NCBI RefSeq assembly: GCF_000012365.1
Contig: NC_007651.1
Location: 2,728,001 to 2,792,000, forward strand
DNA: 64,000 bases
From: Burkholderia thailandensis E264
GTDB taxonomy: Bacteria > Pseudomonadota > Gammaproteobacteria > Burkholderiales > Burkholderiaceae
Direction of reading: 5' to 3'
In this document: positions 53,966 through 64,000 of the stretch, piece after piece
How positions within the stretch are numbered: the first letter of the stretch is position 1
Layout: every line of letters starts with the position of its first letter
Position numbers and translations under genes: made by a program
Notes under the pieces: model-generated
What the model was told of the DNA's origin: nothing
Seen by the model: only the letters and a program-made list of their open reading frames with translations
The model's database searches: none

Positions 53966-55057
53966 TCAGCCGCGCGGCTTCATCAGCACCTTGATCGAGC
54001 CGAGCGAGTTCGCGACCCGGATCGCCTCGTCCCATTCTTCGAGCGAGAAGCCGTGCGTGACGATGCCCTTCGACGTGACGAGCCCGCGCGCGAGCAGATC
54101 GATCGCGACAGGATAGCAATACGGGCCGAGATGCGCGCCGCGCACGTCGAGCTCCTTGCGATCGCCGATGATCGACCAGTCGAGCGCCGTGTCCTTGCCG
54201 AACACCGAGAACTCGACGAAGCGGCCGAGCTTGCGGATCAGGCTCATCCCCTGCGTGACGCCCGCCGGCACGCCGGTCGTCTCGATGTAGACGTCGCAGC
54301 CGTAGCCGCCCGTCAGCTCGTGCACGATCGCGAGCGCGTCCTCGCGCGTCGGGTCGATCGTCACGTCCGCGCCGTATTCGCGCGCGAGCGCGAGCCGTTC
54401 GCCGACGGGATCGATCACGACGAGCCGCTTCGGCGTCTTCAGCTTCGCGACCTGCGTCATCATCAGGCCGAGCGGCCCCGCGCCCGCGATCACGACGACG
54501 TCGTCGAGCTGGATGTCGCCGCGATTGACCGTGTGGATCGCGCACGCGAGCGGCTCGATGATCGCCGCGTCCTCGAGCGAGATGCCGAGCGGAATCCGGT
54601 GGACGATCGCGGTGGACGGAATCCGCATGTACTCGGCCATCCCGCCGTCGGCGACTTCTCGCTGGAAGCCGAAGATGTTGTGGACCTCGCACATCCAGTA
54701 CTGGCCCGACTTGCAGTAGCGGCAATTGCCGCACGGCACGATCTGCTCGGCGATCACGCGATCGCCGAGCGCGACGCCGAAGTGCTCGGCCGCGCCCTCG
54801 CCCAGTTCCTCGACATGGCCGAAGAACTCGTGGCCGGGAATCACGGGCGCCTTGACCCACGGGCTCGGGCCGCCCCAGAACATCTTCGCGCCGGAATGGC
54901 ACTTGCAGTCGCTCGCGCAGATTCCGCACGCGCCGATGCGGATCACGAGCTCGCGCGCGTTCGCGCGCGGCTTCGCGACGCGCTCGACGCGATAGTCCTC
55001 GGGGGCGTGGCAGACGATCGCCGTCATCTGCTGCGTGTCGTCGTTTCGATTCGTCAT
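53966..55057 (-). CDS. Zinc-dependent polyol dehydrogenase (erythritol/L-threitol type)
   Basis: The 363-residue MDR-family enzyme has catalytic zinc ligands in GACGICASD and GHEFFG. The structural zinc cysteines are in PCGNCRYCKSGQYWMC, and the NAD loop is GAGPLGLMM. The text CHSGAKMFWGG and the overall layout resemble erythritol/L-threitol dehydrogenases. It would oxidise a C4 polyol to erythrulose. It lies 30 bases before the kinase gene, which could phosphorylate that product. Sorbitol or xylitol remain possible. Confidence 0.85.
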   Translation of the reverse strand: MTNRNDDTQQMTAIVCHAPEDYRVERVAKPRANARELVIRIGACGICASDCKCHSGAKMFWGGPSPWVKAPVIPGHEFFGHVEELGEGAAEHFGVALGDRVIAEQIVPCGNCRYCKSGQYWMCEVHNIFGFQREVADGGMAEYMRIPSTAIVHRIPLGISLEDAAIIEPLACAIHTVNRGDIQLDDVVVIAGAGPLGLMMTQVAKLKTPKRLVVIDPVGERLALAREYGADVTIDPTREDALAIVHELTGGYGCDVYIETTGVPAGVTQGMSLIRKLGRFVEFSVFGKDTALDWSIIGDRKELDVRGAHLGPYCYPVAIDLLARGLVTSKGIVTHGFSLEEWDEAIRVANSLGSIKVLMKPRG

Positions 55058-55192
55058 GGTTTCGGTTTGCCTGGCTGGGTTCGAAGAAATGAAATGCCGG
55101 ATGAAGCGGCGGGCGGGCGAACGCGCCGGGCGGGCCGCCGCTCGCCGCGACGCCGCGCGCCGCGCACATCGACGTCGCGAGCGCCGCGAAGC

Positions 55193-56228
55193 TCACTTGC
55201 GGCGCTCGCGGCCGATGTAGATCGCGAGCAGGATGATTGCGCCCTTGATCACGTTCTGCACGTAGGGATTCACGCCGATCATGTTCAGGCCGTTGTTCAG
55301 CACGCCGAGCAGCAGCGCGCCCACGAGCGTGCCGACGATCGAGCCGCGCCCGCCCGCGATCGACGTGCCGCCCATCACGACGGCCGCGATCGCGTCGAGC
55401 TCGAAGCCGACGCCCGCGTTCGGCTGTCCGCTCATCAGGCGTCCCGTCAGCACGATCGCGGCGAGCGCGGACGTGAGCCCCGCGAACGTGTAGACGGCAA
55501 GCTTCACGCGCGCGACGCGCACGCCCGAGAGCCGCGTCGCGTGCTCGTTGCCGCCGATCGCGTAGACGTAGCGGCCGAACGGCATGCGCTCGAGCATGAG
55601 CCACGCGAGCGCGTAGACGACGAGCATCGTCAGCACGGGCGCCGGCACGCCGAGCGCCTTGCCGCTGCCGAAGAAGCGGACCCAGTCGGGCAGCCCGTCG
55701 ATCGGATAGCCGCCCGTGTAGATGAGCGCGAGGCCGCGCGCGATGCCCATCGTCGCGAGCGTGACGATGATGGGCGGCATCCCGGCGAACGCGACGAAAA
55801 AGCCGTTCGCCGCGCCGAGCGCGACCCCGACGCCGATGCCCGCGGCAAGCGCCGCCGCGCCGTTCACACCCGCGACGAGCAGGCCCGCCGTCAGCGTGCC
55901 GGACAGCGCCATCGCCGAGCCGACCGACAGATCGATGCCGCCCGTCAGGATCACGCAGGTCATGCCGACGCCGATGATCGCGTTGATCGACACCTGCCGC
56001 AGCACGTTCTCGAGGTTCGCCGCGCTCAGGAAGCCGTCGCTCGCGAACATCATCGCGACGCACACGGCGACGAGCCCGACGAGCGGGTAGAACGTCGTCG
56101 AGCGCCTGAGCGCGGCAAGCGCGCGCCGCGCCCGCGAGCCGGCGGGCAGCGGCGCGCCGGGCGCCCCGATCTGCGCCGCCCCCGCGGCGGCGGGCGCGGA
56201 AGAAGACGACGACGGCGTCGCCGTCCGG

Positions 56229-56242
<14 letters not shown>
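55193..56242 (-). CDS. Ribose-type ABC transporter permease
   Basis: The 349-residue inner-membrane protein is of the RbsC family. It has an extended Ser/Ala/Pro-rich N-terminus, then about eight to ten membrane segments. Conserved text includes [29 protein letters not shown] and [31 protein letters not shown] 56242 has GGAG upstream and overlaps the ATPase gene by 14 bases. It forms an importer with the ATPase and binding protein next to it, presumably for the polyol or its sugar precursor. Confidence 0.93.
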
Positions 56243-57749
<1,507 letters not shown>

Positions 57750-57889
57750 CGCTTCCTCGCTCGCGCGCGCGGCGCTCTTCGCCGCATCCGTCACGTTCGC
57801 CGCATCCTCCGCATCCGTCGCGGCGCGGCGCGCGTCACTCGCTTCGTCCATGCCGTCGCCCATGTCGCCGGCCGCGTCGTTGCGCCCGC

Positions 57890-58840
57890 TCACCAACTGA
57901 AGGTCTTCGCGTTGCCCCTGTCGATCAGCTTCACGTCGACCGGAATCGCCTTCGGCACATGGGCGCCCCACTTCTTCGCGAGCCCGATGCCGATCGCGAG
58001 GCGGATCTGGTCGCGCGGAAACTGCGCGGACGTTTCGATGAGCTTCGAGTTCGGCTTCTGCATCGCGGCGATCGCCTCCGGCGCGCCGTCGACGCTCGTC
58101 AGCTTGATGTCCTTGCCCGATGCCTCGATCGCGGACAGCGCGCCCATCGAGCCGCCGTCGTTGACGCTGAACACGCCCTTCAGCAACGGGTGCGCCTGGA
58201 TCATGTTCTCGGTGACGGTGAGCGCGCTCGCGCGCTCCTGCTTGCCGTTCTGCACGTCGACGATCTTCACGTTCGGGAATTTCGCGAGCGCCGCGCGGCA
58301 GCCGCGCACGCGCTCGAGAATCGGCACGACCGGGATGCCGTCGAGGATCGCGACCTCGCCGCTGCCGCCGATCGCCTTCGCGAGGTAGTCGCACGACATC
58401 GCGCCCGCGTCGAAGTTCTTCGAGCCGACGAACGCATCGACCGGGCCGTTCGCGTTCGCGTCCACCGCGATGACGACCGCGCCCGCCTTCTTCGCCGACA
58501 CGACGGCCGACTGGATGCCTGTCGAATCGGTCGGATTCACGAGCAGGATGTCGATCTTCTTCTGCAGCATGTCCTCGACGTCGCTCACCTGCTTGCTGAC
58601 GTCGTGATGCGCGTCGGTGACGATCACCTGCGCGCCGATCGACGCGGCCGCTTCGTTGAGCGCCTTTTGCATCGTCACGAAGTACGGGTTGTTCAGCTCC
58701 TGGAACGTCATGCCGATCTTCAGCGGCGCCGCGTGCGCGACGCCCGCACCTGCGGCGCAGAAAAGCGCGAGCGCCGCGGCGCGCAGCATGCGCGCGGCCC
58801 GGTTGCCGGAAAGCGGCGTCGAGGAAGCGATAAGCATCAT
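57890..58840 (-). CDS. Periplasmic sugar/polyol-binding protein (RbsB family)
   Basis: This exported binding protein has 316 residues and a signal peptide to about residue 37 ([16 protein letters not shown]). The type I periplasmic binding fold follows: [51 protein letters not shown] and [16 protein letters not shown] 58840 has an ideal GGAG site. It is the first transporter gene after the regulator and should set substrate specificity. The ligand cannot be read from sequence but is probably a polyol. Confidence 0.92.
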   Translation of the reverse strand: MMLIASSTPLSGNRAARMLRAAALALFCAAGAGVAHAAPLKIGMTFQELNNPYFVTMQKALNEAAASIGAQVIVTDAHHDVSKQVSDVEDMLQKKIDILLVNPTDSTGIQSAVVSAKKAGAVVIAVDANANGPVDAFVGSKNFDAGAMSCDYLAKAIGGSGEVAILDGIPVVPILERVRGCRAALAKFPNVKIVDVQNGKQERASALTVTENMIQAHPLLKGVFSVNDGGSMGALSAIEASGKDIKLTSVDGAPEAIAAMQKPNSKLIETSAQFPRDQIRLAIGIGLAKKWGAHVPKAIPVDVKLIDRGNAKTFSW

Positions 58841-58942
58841 GGTTGTCTCCGTTTTCTAGGTATGAGCGCGCCCCGCACGCCGCGAAAGCGGCGCGCCTCA
58901 CGACGCGTTTTGGGCTGGGTTGCTCGGGAGCGCGGGCCGGCT

Positions 58943-59932
58943 TCAGCCGGACAGCAGGATTTCGGGCGGCGGCCGGACCTCGCCGCGCGCCTGCGCGGCG
59001 GGCACGATCGCGGGCGCGCCGGCGATGCCCGCGCCGCGCTTCGCGGCCGCCTCCGACGCGTCGCGGCTCGCGTCGTTCAGCGCCTGATAGCGGCGAAAGC
59101 GCGACGGCGACATGCCCTTCACCGCGAGGAACTGGCGATTGAAGTTCGACAGGTTGTTGAAGCCGCTCCTGAAGCAGATGTCGGTGATGCTCGCGTCGCC
59201 GTCCATCAGCAACTGGCAGGCCAGATTGATCCGCATCCGGTTCACGTACTGCACGAACGGCAAGCCGGTGTGCCGCCGGAAATAATGCGAGAACGCGCTC
59301 ACGCTCTGCCCGGCGAGCCGAGCGAGATCGGTCTCGCGCAAGTCGTTCGCGAGGTTCTTGCCGATGTACGCGAGCACGTGGTTGATGCGGGTCGACGCGA
59401 AGCTCGACGCATCGGCTTCGTACGCGGGGCTCGCGAGCAGCTCGCGGTCGGCCGCGTCGGCAAGGATCTGCAGCATCGACAGGAACAGCACGATGCGCCG
59501 CAGCCCGCGCGCATGGATCAGCTCGGCGAAGAGCGGCCGGATCGCCTCGCTCGTGCGCGGGCCGAACTGCACGCCGCGGCGCGCGTCGGCGAGCAGCGCG
59601 TCGACATGCCGCCATTCGGTGAAGCTGTCCGCGCAGCGCGACACGAACGCCTGGCCGAATTGCACGACGAGATTGCGCTCGGCGATCGTCTTGCCTTCCG
59701 GCACCTCGCTCACCCAGTTGTGCGGCAGGTTCGGCCCCATCAGCACGAGGTTGCCGGGGCCGAAGCCGCCGACGTAGTCGCCGACGAACATCTGGCCCGT
59801 CGTCTCGACGATCAGATGCACTTCGAACTCCGGATGGAAGTGCCACCGCACGGTGCGGTACGGATAGCCGTGCGACCACGCCTTGAACGACTCGCCGCGG
59901 CGCACGTCGACGACTTCGAGATCGGGCTGCAC
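58943..59932 (-). CDS. AraC-family regulator of the polyol operon
   Basis: The 329-residue regulator has an N-terminal cupin-like sensing domain ([22 protein letters not shown]). The C-terminal double helix-turn-helix domain (about residues 185-290) is visible in [21 protein letters not shown] and [21 protein letters not shown]. It starts with GTG preceded by AGGAGGAG, the best ribosome site around. About 100 bases separate it from the binding-protein gene on the same strand, so it probably responds to the transported polyol and controls the operon. Confidence 0.92.
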   Translation of the reverse strand: MQPDLEVVDVRRGESFKAWSHGYPYRTVRWHFHPEFEVHLIVETTGQMFVGDYVGGFGPGNLVLMGPNLPHNWVSEVPEGKTIAERNLVVQFGQAFVSRCADSFTEWRHVDALLADARRGVQFGPRTSEAIRPLFAELIHARGLRRIVLFLSMLQILADAADRELLASPAYEADASSFASTRINHVLAYIGKNLANDLRETDLARLAGQSVSAFSHYFRRHTGLPFVQYVNRMRINLACQLLMDGDASITDICFRSGFNNLSNFNRQFLAVKGMSPSRFRRYQALNDASRDASEAAAKRGAGIAGAPAIVPAAQARGEVRPPPEILLSG

Positions 59933-60022
59933 ACGCTCCTCCTATTGCTCATGCCACGGCGCGCGCGCCGCGTCTCCAATGCGACGGGGCGCTCAGCGGC
60001 GCGCTCCGCCGTTCGTTTTGTG

Positions 60023-60061
60023 TCGTTCGAACGATAGTGGCCGGCCATCCGGTCGGCCACT
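60023..60061. promoter_or_regulatory. Two palindromes upstream of the AraC-type gene
   Basis: A perfect 12-bp palindrome TCGTTCGAACGA (60023-60034) is followed by an 8-bp inverted repeat AGTGGCCG / CGGCCACT with a 10-base spacer (60036-60061). They lie about 90-130 bases before the GTG and are candidate operators. Confidence 0.4.
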
Positions 60062-60426
60062 AAAAATCAGACACCGGACTGGTATTTTTTTGAATTCGGA
60101 CGAATACGCAGGCCGGAGGCGTCAAATTTGGTGCGAAGCAACAGGTGGTCTTGCGCGCATTCGGCGGCGCGGCAGCGCGCCGCCGCCTCCGGCCGTTCGC
60201 CGGGATCGTTCGCGAGATCGCGCCGGGCACGCCGATCGCCGCCGCCGCGAAGACACGCCGCCCGCAGCGCGATGCGAATCACGCGGGATTGATTCCGCCT
60301 CCAAATTAATGGATTAAGTCGACAAATCACGATTTCCATTTTTCGACAAAGATAAATCATCCGATCAAGATAAATCCCTAAATTACCGAATATAAAATTC
60401 CCGGCAAGGAGAAAAGAATATTCCGA
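60062..60426. other. AT-rich island before the capistruin operon
   Basis: No gene is supported here. From about 60300 the DNA becomes strikingly AT-rich, unlike everything else in the window, with a repeated AAGATAAATC. It may be imported DNA and could bind a silencing protein of the H-NS type. Confidence 0.5.
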
Positions 60427-60455
60427 TTGAATTTCCTTTCGGGCGATGCTATAAA
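60427..60455 (+). promoter_or_regulatory. Sigma-70 promoter of capA
   Basis: TTGAAT, a 17-base spacer and TATAAA give a strong housekeeping promoter about 70 bases before the capA start. This spacing leaves a leader of about 60 bases. Confidence 0.75.
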
Positions 60456-60522
60456 CCTAACGCCGGATGCCTTACTATCATGAAAGGACACCGGCACACT
60501 CGATATCTTTTAGGAGATTAAA

Positions 60523-60666
60523 ATGGTTCGACTTTTGGCGAAGCTGCTTCGTTCGACGATCCACGGCTCCAACGGTGTCAGCCTGGACGCGGTTTCCTCG
60601 ACGCACGGCACCCCGGGTTTCCAAACCCCGGACGCTCGCGTCATTTCGCGCTTCGGGTTCAATTAA
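60523..60666 (+). CDS. capA: CapA, capistruin lasso peptide precursor
   Basis: The 47-residue precursor has a 28-residue leader ending in STH and the 19-residue core GTPGFQTPDARVISRFGFN, which is the known sequence of capistruin. The leader has Thr at position -2, needed by lasso maturation enzymes. In the product, Gly1 is joined to Asp9 to form the ring. The bulky Arg11 and Arg15 keep the tail threaded. Capistruin is known to inhibit RNA polymerase of related bacteria. ATG 60523 has TAGGAG upstream. The gene is too short for ordinary gene calling and is followed by an 8-bp perfect hairpin. Confidence 0.98.
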   Translation: MVRLLAKLLRSTIHGSNGVSLDAVSSTHGTPGFQTPDARVISRFGFN

Positions 60667-60698
60667 ATCGCGCTTCGTGCTCGATTGAGTAACGCTTC

Positions 60699-61466
60699 AT
60701 GAAGCTGGTGGGGCATTTTGCCCCACCGGAAAAAATCACCATGACGCCAGCCAGCCATTGCCATATTGCGGTATTCGATCAGGCGATCGTCGCACTCGAT
60801 ATGCAACGGTCGCGCTATTTTCTTTACGACGAAGCATGCGCGAAGGCTTTTGCCGATCATTATCTGGATTTCAAGCCGATCGATGCGCCGCATGCATTGA
60901 AGCCGTTGATATCCGACCGGATCGTCGTCGCCGCATCGCCAGCGTCCGTCCCGAAGCGCATTGCCGATTACCGCGGGTGGGCGTTCGACACGTTCGATTC
61001 GGGCATCTGGGCAAGCCGCACGCTCGGCGAGCGAAGCGCGGCCGGCTTCGAGTGGCTGCCGTTCTGGCGCATCGTGCGCGGCGCGGTGTCGCTCAAGATG
61101 CGAGGCTTTCGCGCGCTCTCGGCGCTCGACCGTCTCGCTCGGCTCGACGCGGGCGCGGAACAACGCGTGCGCGCCGACGGCGGTCCGTCGCGCACGGCCG
61201 AGCGCTACCTGCGCGCGTCGATCTGGTCGCCCTTTCGCATCACGTGCCTGCAAATGTCGTTCGCGCTCGCCACGCACCTGCGGCGGGAGAACGTGCCCGC
61301 TCAACTGGTGATCGGCGTGAGGCCGATGCCGTTCGTCGCCCATGCTTGGGTCGAAATCGACGGGCGCGTGTGCGGCGACGAACCGGAGCTGAAAAAGAGC
61401 TATGGCGAAATCTATCGAACGCCGCGACATGACGAACGCGCCGGCCCGTTCGGGCTGGCGGCTTGA
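60699..61466 (+). CDS. capB: CapB, lasso leader peptidase
   Basis: The 255-residue protein combines a leader-recognition (PqqD-like) N-terminus with a transglutaminase-like cysteine protease. The catalytic triad matches the spacing known for McjB: Cys183 (ITCLQMS), His215 (FVAHAWVE) and Asp227 (CGDEPE). It removes the CapA leader. ATG 60699 is the longest start, but a perfect hairpin (60707-60727) lies just inside it. ATG 60741 (MTPASHCH) is an alternative start that loses 14 residues. Its end overlaps capC by 65 bases. Confidence 0.93.
   Translation: MKLVGHFAPPEKITMTPASHCHIAVFDQAIVALDMQRSRYFLYDEACAKAFADHYLDFKPIDAPHALKPLISDRIVVAASPASVPKRIADYRGWAFDTFDSGIWASRTLGERSAAGFEWLPFWRIVRGAVSLKMRGFRALSALDRLARLDAGAEQRVRADGGPSRTAERYLRASIWSPFRITCLQMSFALATHLRRENVPAQLVIGVRPMPFVAHAWVEIDGRVCGDEPELKKSYGEIYRTPRHDERAGPFGLAA
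60707..60727 (+). other. Perfect hairpin between capA and capB
   Basis: GGTGGGGC and GCCCCACC form an 8-bp GC-rich stem with an ATTTT loop, 41 bases after the capA stop. No T tract follows. It may protect the capA mRNA, attenuate transcription into capB, or mask the capB start. Confidence 0.7.
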
Positions 61467-63150
61467 ACGGGGCGCGTGGACGGACGCGCGCGGGTATCGC
61501 GCGCTGCTGTCCCTCGACGCCGCCCCCGACCGGCCGATCGGCGTGACGCTGCTCGAGGCCGGCGACCGCGCCCGCGCGTACCTGCGCGACGCGCACTCGC
61601 GCATCGAGCGCTCGCTCGCGCGCGCCCGCACGCTGCAGGAAGCGCGCGACACCGTCACGCGCTCCGTGTGGGGCGCGTACCTCCTCGTGCTGGACGAAGC
61701 GGCGAGCGGCCGGCGCCTGTTCATGCCCGACCCGCTGCATTCGGTCCGGCTTTATTACCGGACGGACGAGCGCGGGCGTGTCGACGTCGATCCGCGGGCG
61801 GCGAACCTGCTCGATCGCGCGTCGATCGACTGGAATCTCGATTACCTGATCGAATTCGCGTGCACGCAGTTCGGTCCGCTCGACGAAACGCCGTTCGCGT
61901 CGGTCCGCGTGGTGCCGCCCGGATGCGCGCTCGTCGTCGGCCCCGACGGGCGCTGCGCGATCGAGCGCGCGTGGCTGCCGCGCGCGCAAGCCGCCGGCGA
62001 CGTGCGCGCATCGTGCGCGGCGGCGCTCGACGACGTCTATTCGCGCATCGCGCACAGTCATCCGAACGTGTGCGCCGCGCTGTCGGGCGGCGTCGATTCT
62101 TCCGCGGGCGCGATCTTCCTGCGCAAGGCGCTCGGCGCGAACGCGCCGCTCGCCGCCGTCCACCTGTACTCCACGTCGTCGCCCGACTGCTACGAGCGGG
62201 ACATGGCCGCGCGCGTCGCCGATTCGATCGGCGCGCAGCTCATCTGCATCGACATCGATCGCCACTTGCCGTTCTCCGAGCGGATCGTGCGGACCCCGCC
62301 CGCCGCGCTGAACCAGGACATGCTATTTCTCGGCATCGACCGCGCGGTGTCGAACGCGCTCGGCCCGTCGTCGGTGCTGCTCGAGGGCCAGGGCGGCGAT
62401 CTGCTGTTCAGGGCGGTGCCCGACGCGAACGCGGTGCTCGACGCACTGCGCAGCAACGGATGGTCGTTCGCGCTGCGCACGGCGGAAAAGCTCGCGATGC
62501 TTCACAACGATTCGATTCCGCGCATCCTGCTGATGGCCGCGAAGATCGCGCTCAGAAGGCGGCTGTTCGGACAGGACGCGCCGGCCTCGCGGCAGACGAT
62601 GTCCAGGCTGTTCGCGTCGTACGCGCCGCGCGCGGCGGCCGGGCGGTCGCGCCGTCACGCGCCGCGCGCTGACGCGCCGCTCGACGAATCGATCTCGATG
62701 CTCGACCGGTTCGTGTCGATCATGACGCCCGTCACCGACGCCGCGTACACGAGCCGGCTCAATCCGTATCTCGCGCAACCGGTCGTCGAGGCGGCGTTCG
62801 GCCTGCACAGCTACGACAGCTTCGATCACCGCAACGACCGGATCGTGCTGCGCGAGATCGCGTCGGCGCACACGCCCGTCGACGTGCTGTGGCGCAGAAC
62901 CAAGGGATCGTTCGGCATCGGCTTCGTGAAGGGCATCGTGTCGCACTACGACGCGTTGCGCGAGCTGATCCGCGACGGCGTGCTGATGCGCAGCGGCAGG
63001 CTCGACGAAGCGGAGCTCGAGCACGCGCTCAAGGCCGTGCGCGTCGGACAGAACGCGGCCGCGATCAGCGTCGCGCTCGTCGGATGCGTGGAGGTTTTTT
63101 GCGCGTCCTGGCAGAATTTCGTGACGAACCGGCACGCCGCGGTATGCTGA
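61402..63150 (+). CDS. capC: CapC, lasso cyclase (asparagine-synthetase-like)
   Basis: The 582-residue protein is of the asparagine synthetase B type. The N-terminal domain has the fold but no Cys2 nucleophile. The C-terminal ATP-binding domain has the PP-loop CAALSGGVDSS near residue 230 and QGGDLLF further on. It adenylates the side chain of core Asp9 so that Gly1 attacks it, closing the macrolactam ring. ATG 61402 overlaps capB; ATG 61429 (MTNAP) is the other candidate. Length is typical for lasso cyclases. Confidence 0.95.
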   Translation: MAKSIERRDMTNAPARSGWRLERGAWTDARGYRALLSLDAAPDRPIGVTLLEAGDRARAYLRDAHSRIERSLARARTLQEARDTVTRSVWGAYLLVLDEAASGRRLFMPDPLHSVRLYYRTDERGRVDVDPRAANLLDRASIDWNLDYLIEFACTQFGPLDETPFASVRVVPPGCALVVGPDGRCAIERAWLPRAQAAGDVRASCAAALDDVYSRIAHSHPNVCAALSGGVDSSAGAIFLRKALGANAPLAAVHLYSTSSPDCYERDMAARVADSIGAQLICIDIDRHLPFSERIVRTPPAALNQDMLFLGIDRAVSNALGPSSVLLEGQGGDLLFRAVPDANAVLDALRSNGWSFALRTAEKLAMLHNDSIPRILLMAAKIALRRRLFGQDAPASRQTMSRLFASYAPRAAAGRSRRHAPRADAPLDESISMLDRFVSIMTPVTDAAYTSRLNPYLAQPVVEAAFGLHSYDSFDHRNDRIVLREIASAHTPVDVLWRRTKGSFGIGFVKGIVSHYDALRELIRDGVLMRSGRLDEAELEHALKAVRVGQNAAAISVALVGCVEVFCASWQNFVTNRHAAVC

Positions 63151-63268
63151 CGAACCGTTTCGCCGCATCCCCGATGGCGCGCGCGCGGCCGCACCCGGTC
63201 CCGCCGCGCGCCGGAACATGGCCCTTCCCATCCGAAACGCCGGCTTGCCGGCCCGATCGCGAATCGAC

Positions 63269-64000
63269 ATGAAGCTTGCTGCGCTACGCTCGTTGGCGGA
63301 CGTCGTCCGCCTGATGGTCGACAAGGAAACGAAGGCGAGAAAGCTGATCGTCGCCGGCGTGCTGATCGAGGCGCTGACGTCGGCCTTCATGCTGCTCGGC
63401 CCGCTCGCGTTGAAGCTCGCGGTCGACGAGATGTCGCGCGCGCAGTTCGACGCGGCGAAGGCTGCCGTCGATATCGTGCTGTTCGCCGTGCTCTGGTCCG
63501 CGTCCGCGGTCTCGTCGATCGCGCTGCTCGCGTACACCGGCAAGATCGTGCACGCGACGTCGAATACCCTGCTGCGCCGCGCGCTGCATGCGCAACTGCC
63601 GGCGCTCGCGAGCCGCGCGTCGAGCGACAGCGGCTACGTGCAGGGCCTCCTCGAGCGCCTGCCGTACAGCCTGCAGGTGATTATCGAAGGCGTGCTGTGG
63701 AAGATCGCGCCGGTGGCGATCCAGCTCGTCGTCGCGCTCGCGCTGATCGCGCTGCTCGTGCCGCTCCGATACGCGGCGATCCTGTTTGCCGTGCTGGCCG
63801 CCTACTTCGTCTTTTCTCACCTGTCGGCCGAGCAATACGAGAACAGCGCGGCGACGACGAACCACGCGGCGGGCGAGCTGTCGGCCGCGCTCGGCGACGT
63901 GCTGGCAAACGCGCCGCGCGTCGTCTACAACGGCGCGGTGCCGCGCGAAATCGACTACGTCGCCGCGCGCGCCGACGCGCGCCTCGACGTCAACTGGCGC
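63269..64000 (+). CDS. capD: CapD, lasso peptide ABC exporter (5' part, cut by window end)
   Basis: An open frame of 244 codons reaches the window end and encodes the membrane domain of an ABC exporter. Hydrophobic segments are LIVAGVLIEALTSAFMLLGP, IVLFAVLWSASAVSSIALLA and VAIQLVVALALIALLV. The ATPase domain would lie beyond base 64000. Capistruin operons contain such a gene for export and self-protection. The start at ATG 63269 is preferred. An in-frame ATG at 63218 would add 17 residues but uses poor codons. The gap to capC is 118 bases. Confidence 0.9.
   Translation, partial: MKLAALRSLADVVRLMVDKETKARKLIVAGVLIEALTSAFMLLGPLALKLAVDEMSRAQFDAAKAAVDIVLFAVLWSASAVSSIALLAYTGKIVHATSNTLLRRALHAQLPALASRASSDSGYVQGLLERLPYSLQVIIEGVLWKIAPVAIQLVVALALIALLVPLRYAAILFAVLAAYFVFSHLSAEQYENSAATTNHAAGELSAALGDVLANAPRVVYNGAVPREIDYVAARADARLDVNWR

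Noticed and set aside
60067..60360. A 97-codon minus-strand frame in the region upstream of capA
   Set aside because: It spans the AT-rich and GC-rich parts without a ribosome site, and composition changes in the middle. It looks like chance.
60707..60727. Intrinsic terminator after capA
   Set aside because: The stem is perfect but is followed by CGGAAAAAATC, not a T tract, and capB must be transcribed from the same promoter. It is reported as a hairpin only.

Overview
The window is very GC-rich, with codon use typical of Burkholderia. The 47-codon gene at 60523-60666 ends in the 19-residue core of the lasso peptide capistruin. That peptide is known from Burkholderia thailandensis, so the window is most likely a piece of the B. 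thailandensis main chromosome. The neighbouring hydroxamate siderophore cluster, of the malleobactin/ornibactin type, fits this. No tRNA, rRNA, insertion sequence or CRISPR array was seen.

Region 1 (1-19219) is mostly aerobic cobalamin synthesis. A plus-strand run holds the 3' end of cobG, then cobH, cobI and a CbiG-CobJ fusion. It is followed by a secreted GH18 chitinase, a small secreted basic protein and a carboxylesterase. A minus-strand cobalt operon follows: a NicoT cobalt/nickel permease, cobW, cobN and a chlD-type chelatase gene. The chlD gene carries a textbook -1 frameshift site. Divergent from this operon is cobE-cobO-cobB. Each of the two operons begins with its own cobalamin riboswitch, placed back to back. 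An AidA/PixA-family gene (19430-20002) separates this region from the next.

Region 2 (20130-50691) is the siderophore cluster. On the minus strand lie the NRPS genes mbaI and mbaJ, an ornithine N5-hydroxylase, a TonB receptor and a formyltransferase. On the plus strand lie an ABC exporter and an unrelated DUF1993-family gene. Back on the minus strand lie binding protein, FhuF-like reductase, FhuB-like permease, ATPase, TauD-like dioxygenase, MbtH-like protein and the ECF sigma factor MbaS. Three near-identical promoter sequences (GGTAAA, 17 bases, CGTC) precede mbaI, the exporter and mbaH. They tie the cluster to MbaS, and a Fur-like site lies upstream of mbaS itself. The NRPS modules read A-PCP-C-A-PCP-E-C-A-PCP followed by C-A-PCP-C-PCP, without a thioesterase. 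This fits a tetrapeptide released onto an amine. The acyltransferases of ornibactin clusters are absent.

Region 3 (50855-59932) holds an Asp/Glu racemase-superfamily protein and a polyol catabolism operon on the minus strand. The operon order is AraC regulator, ribose-type ABC transporter (binding protein, ATPase, permease), erythritol/threitol-type dehydrogenase, FGGY kinase and an L-xylulose-reductase-like SDR.

Region 4 (60427-64000) is the capistruin operon capABCD, with a good sigma-70 promoter in an AT-rich island. The exporter capD runs off the window end.

The most unusual sequence signals are four. They are the chlD frameshift cassette, the MbaS promoter buried in the mbaS coding end, the 21-codon ORF linking the riboswitch to cobE, and the perfect hairpin between capA and capB.
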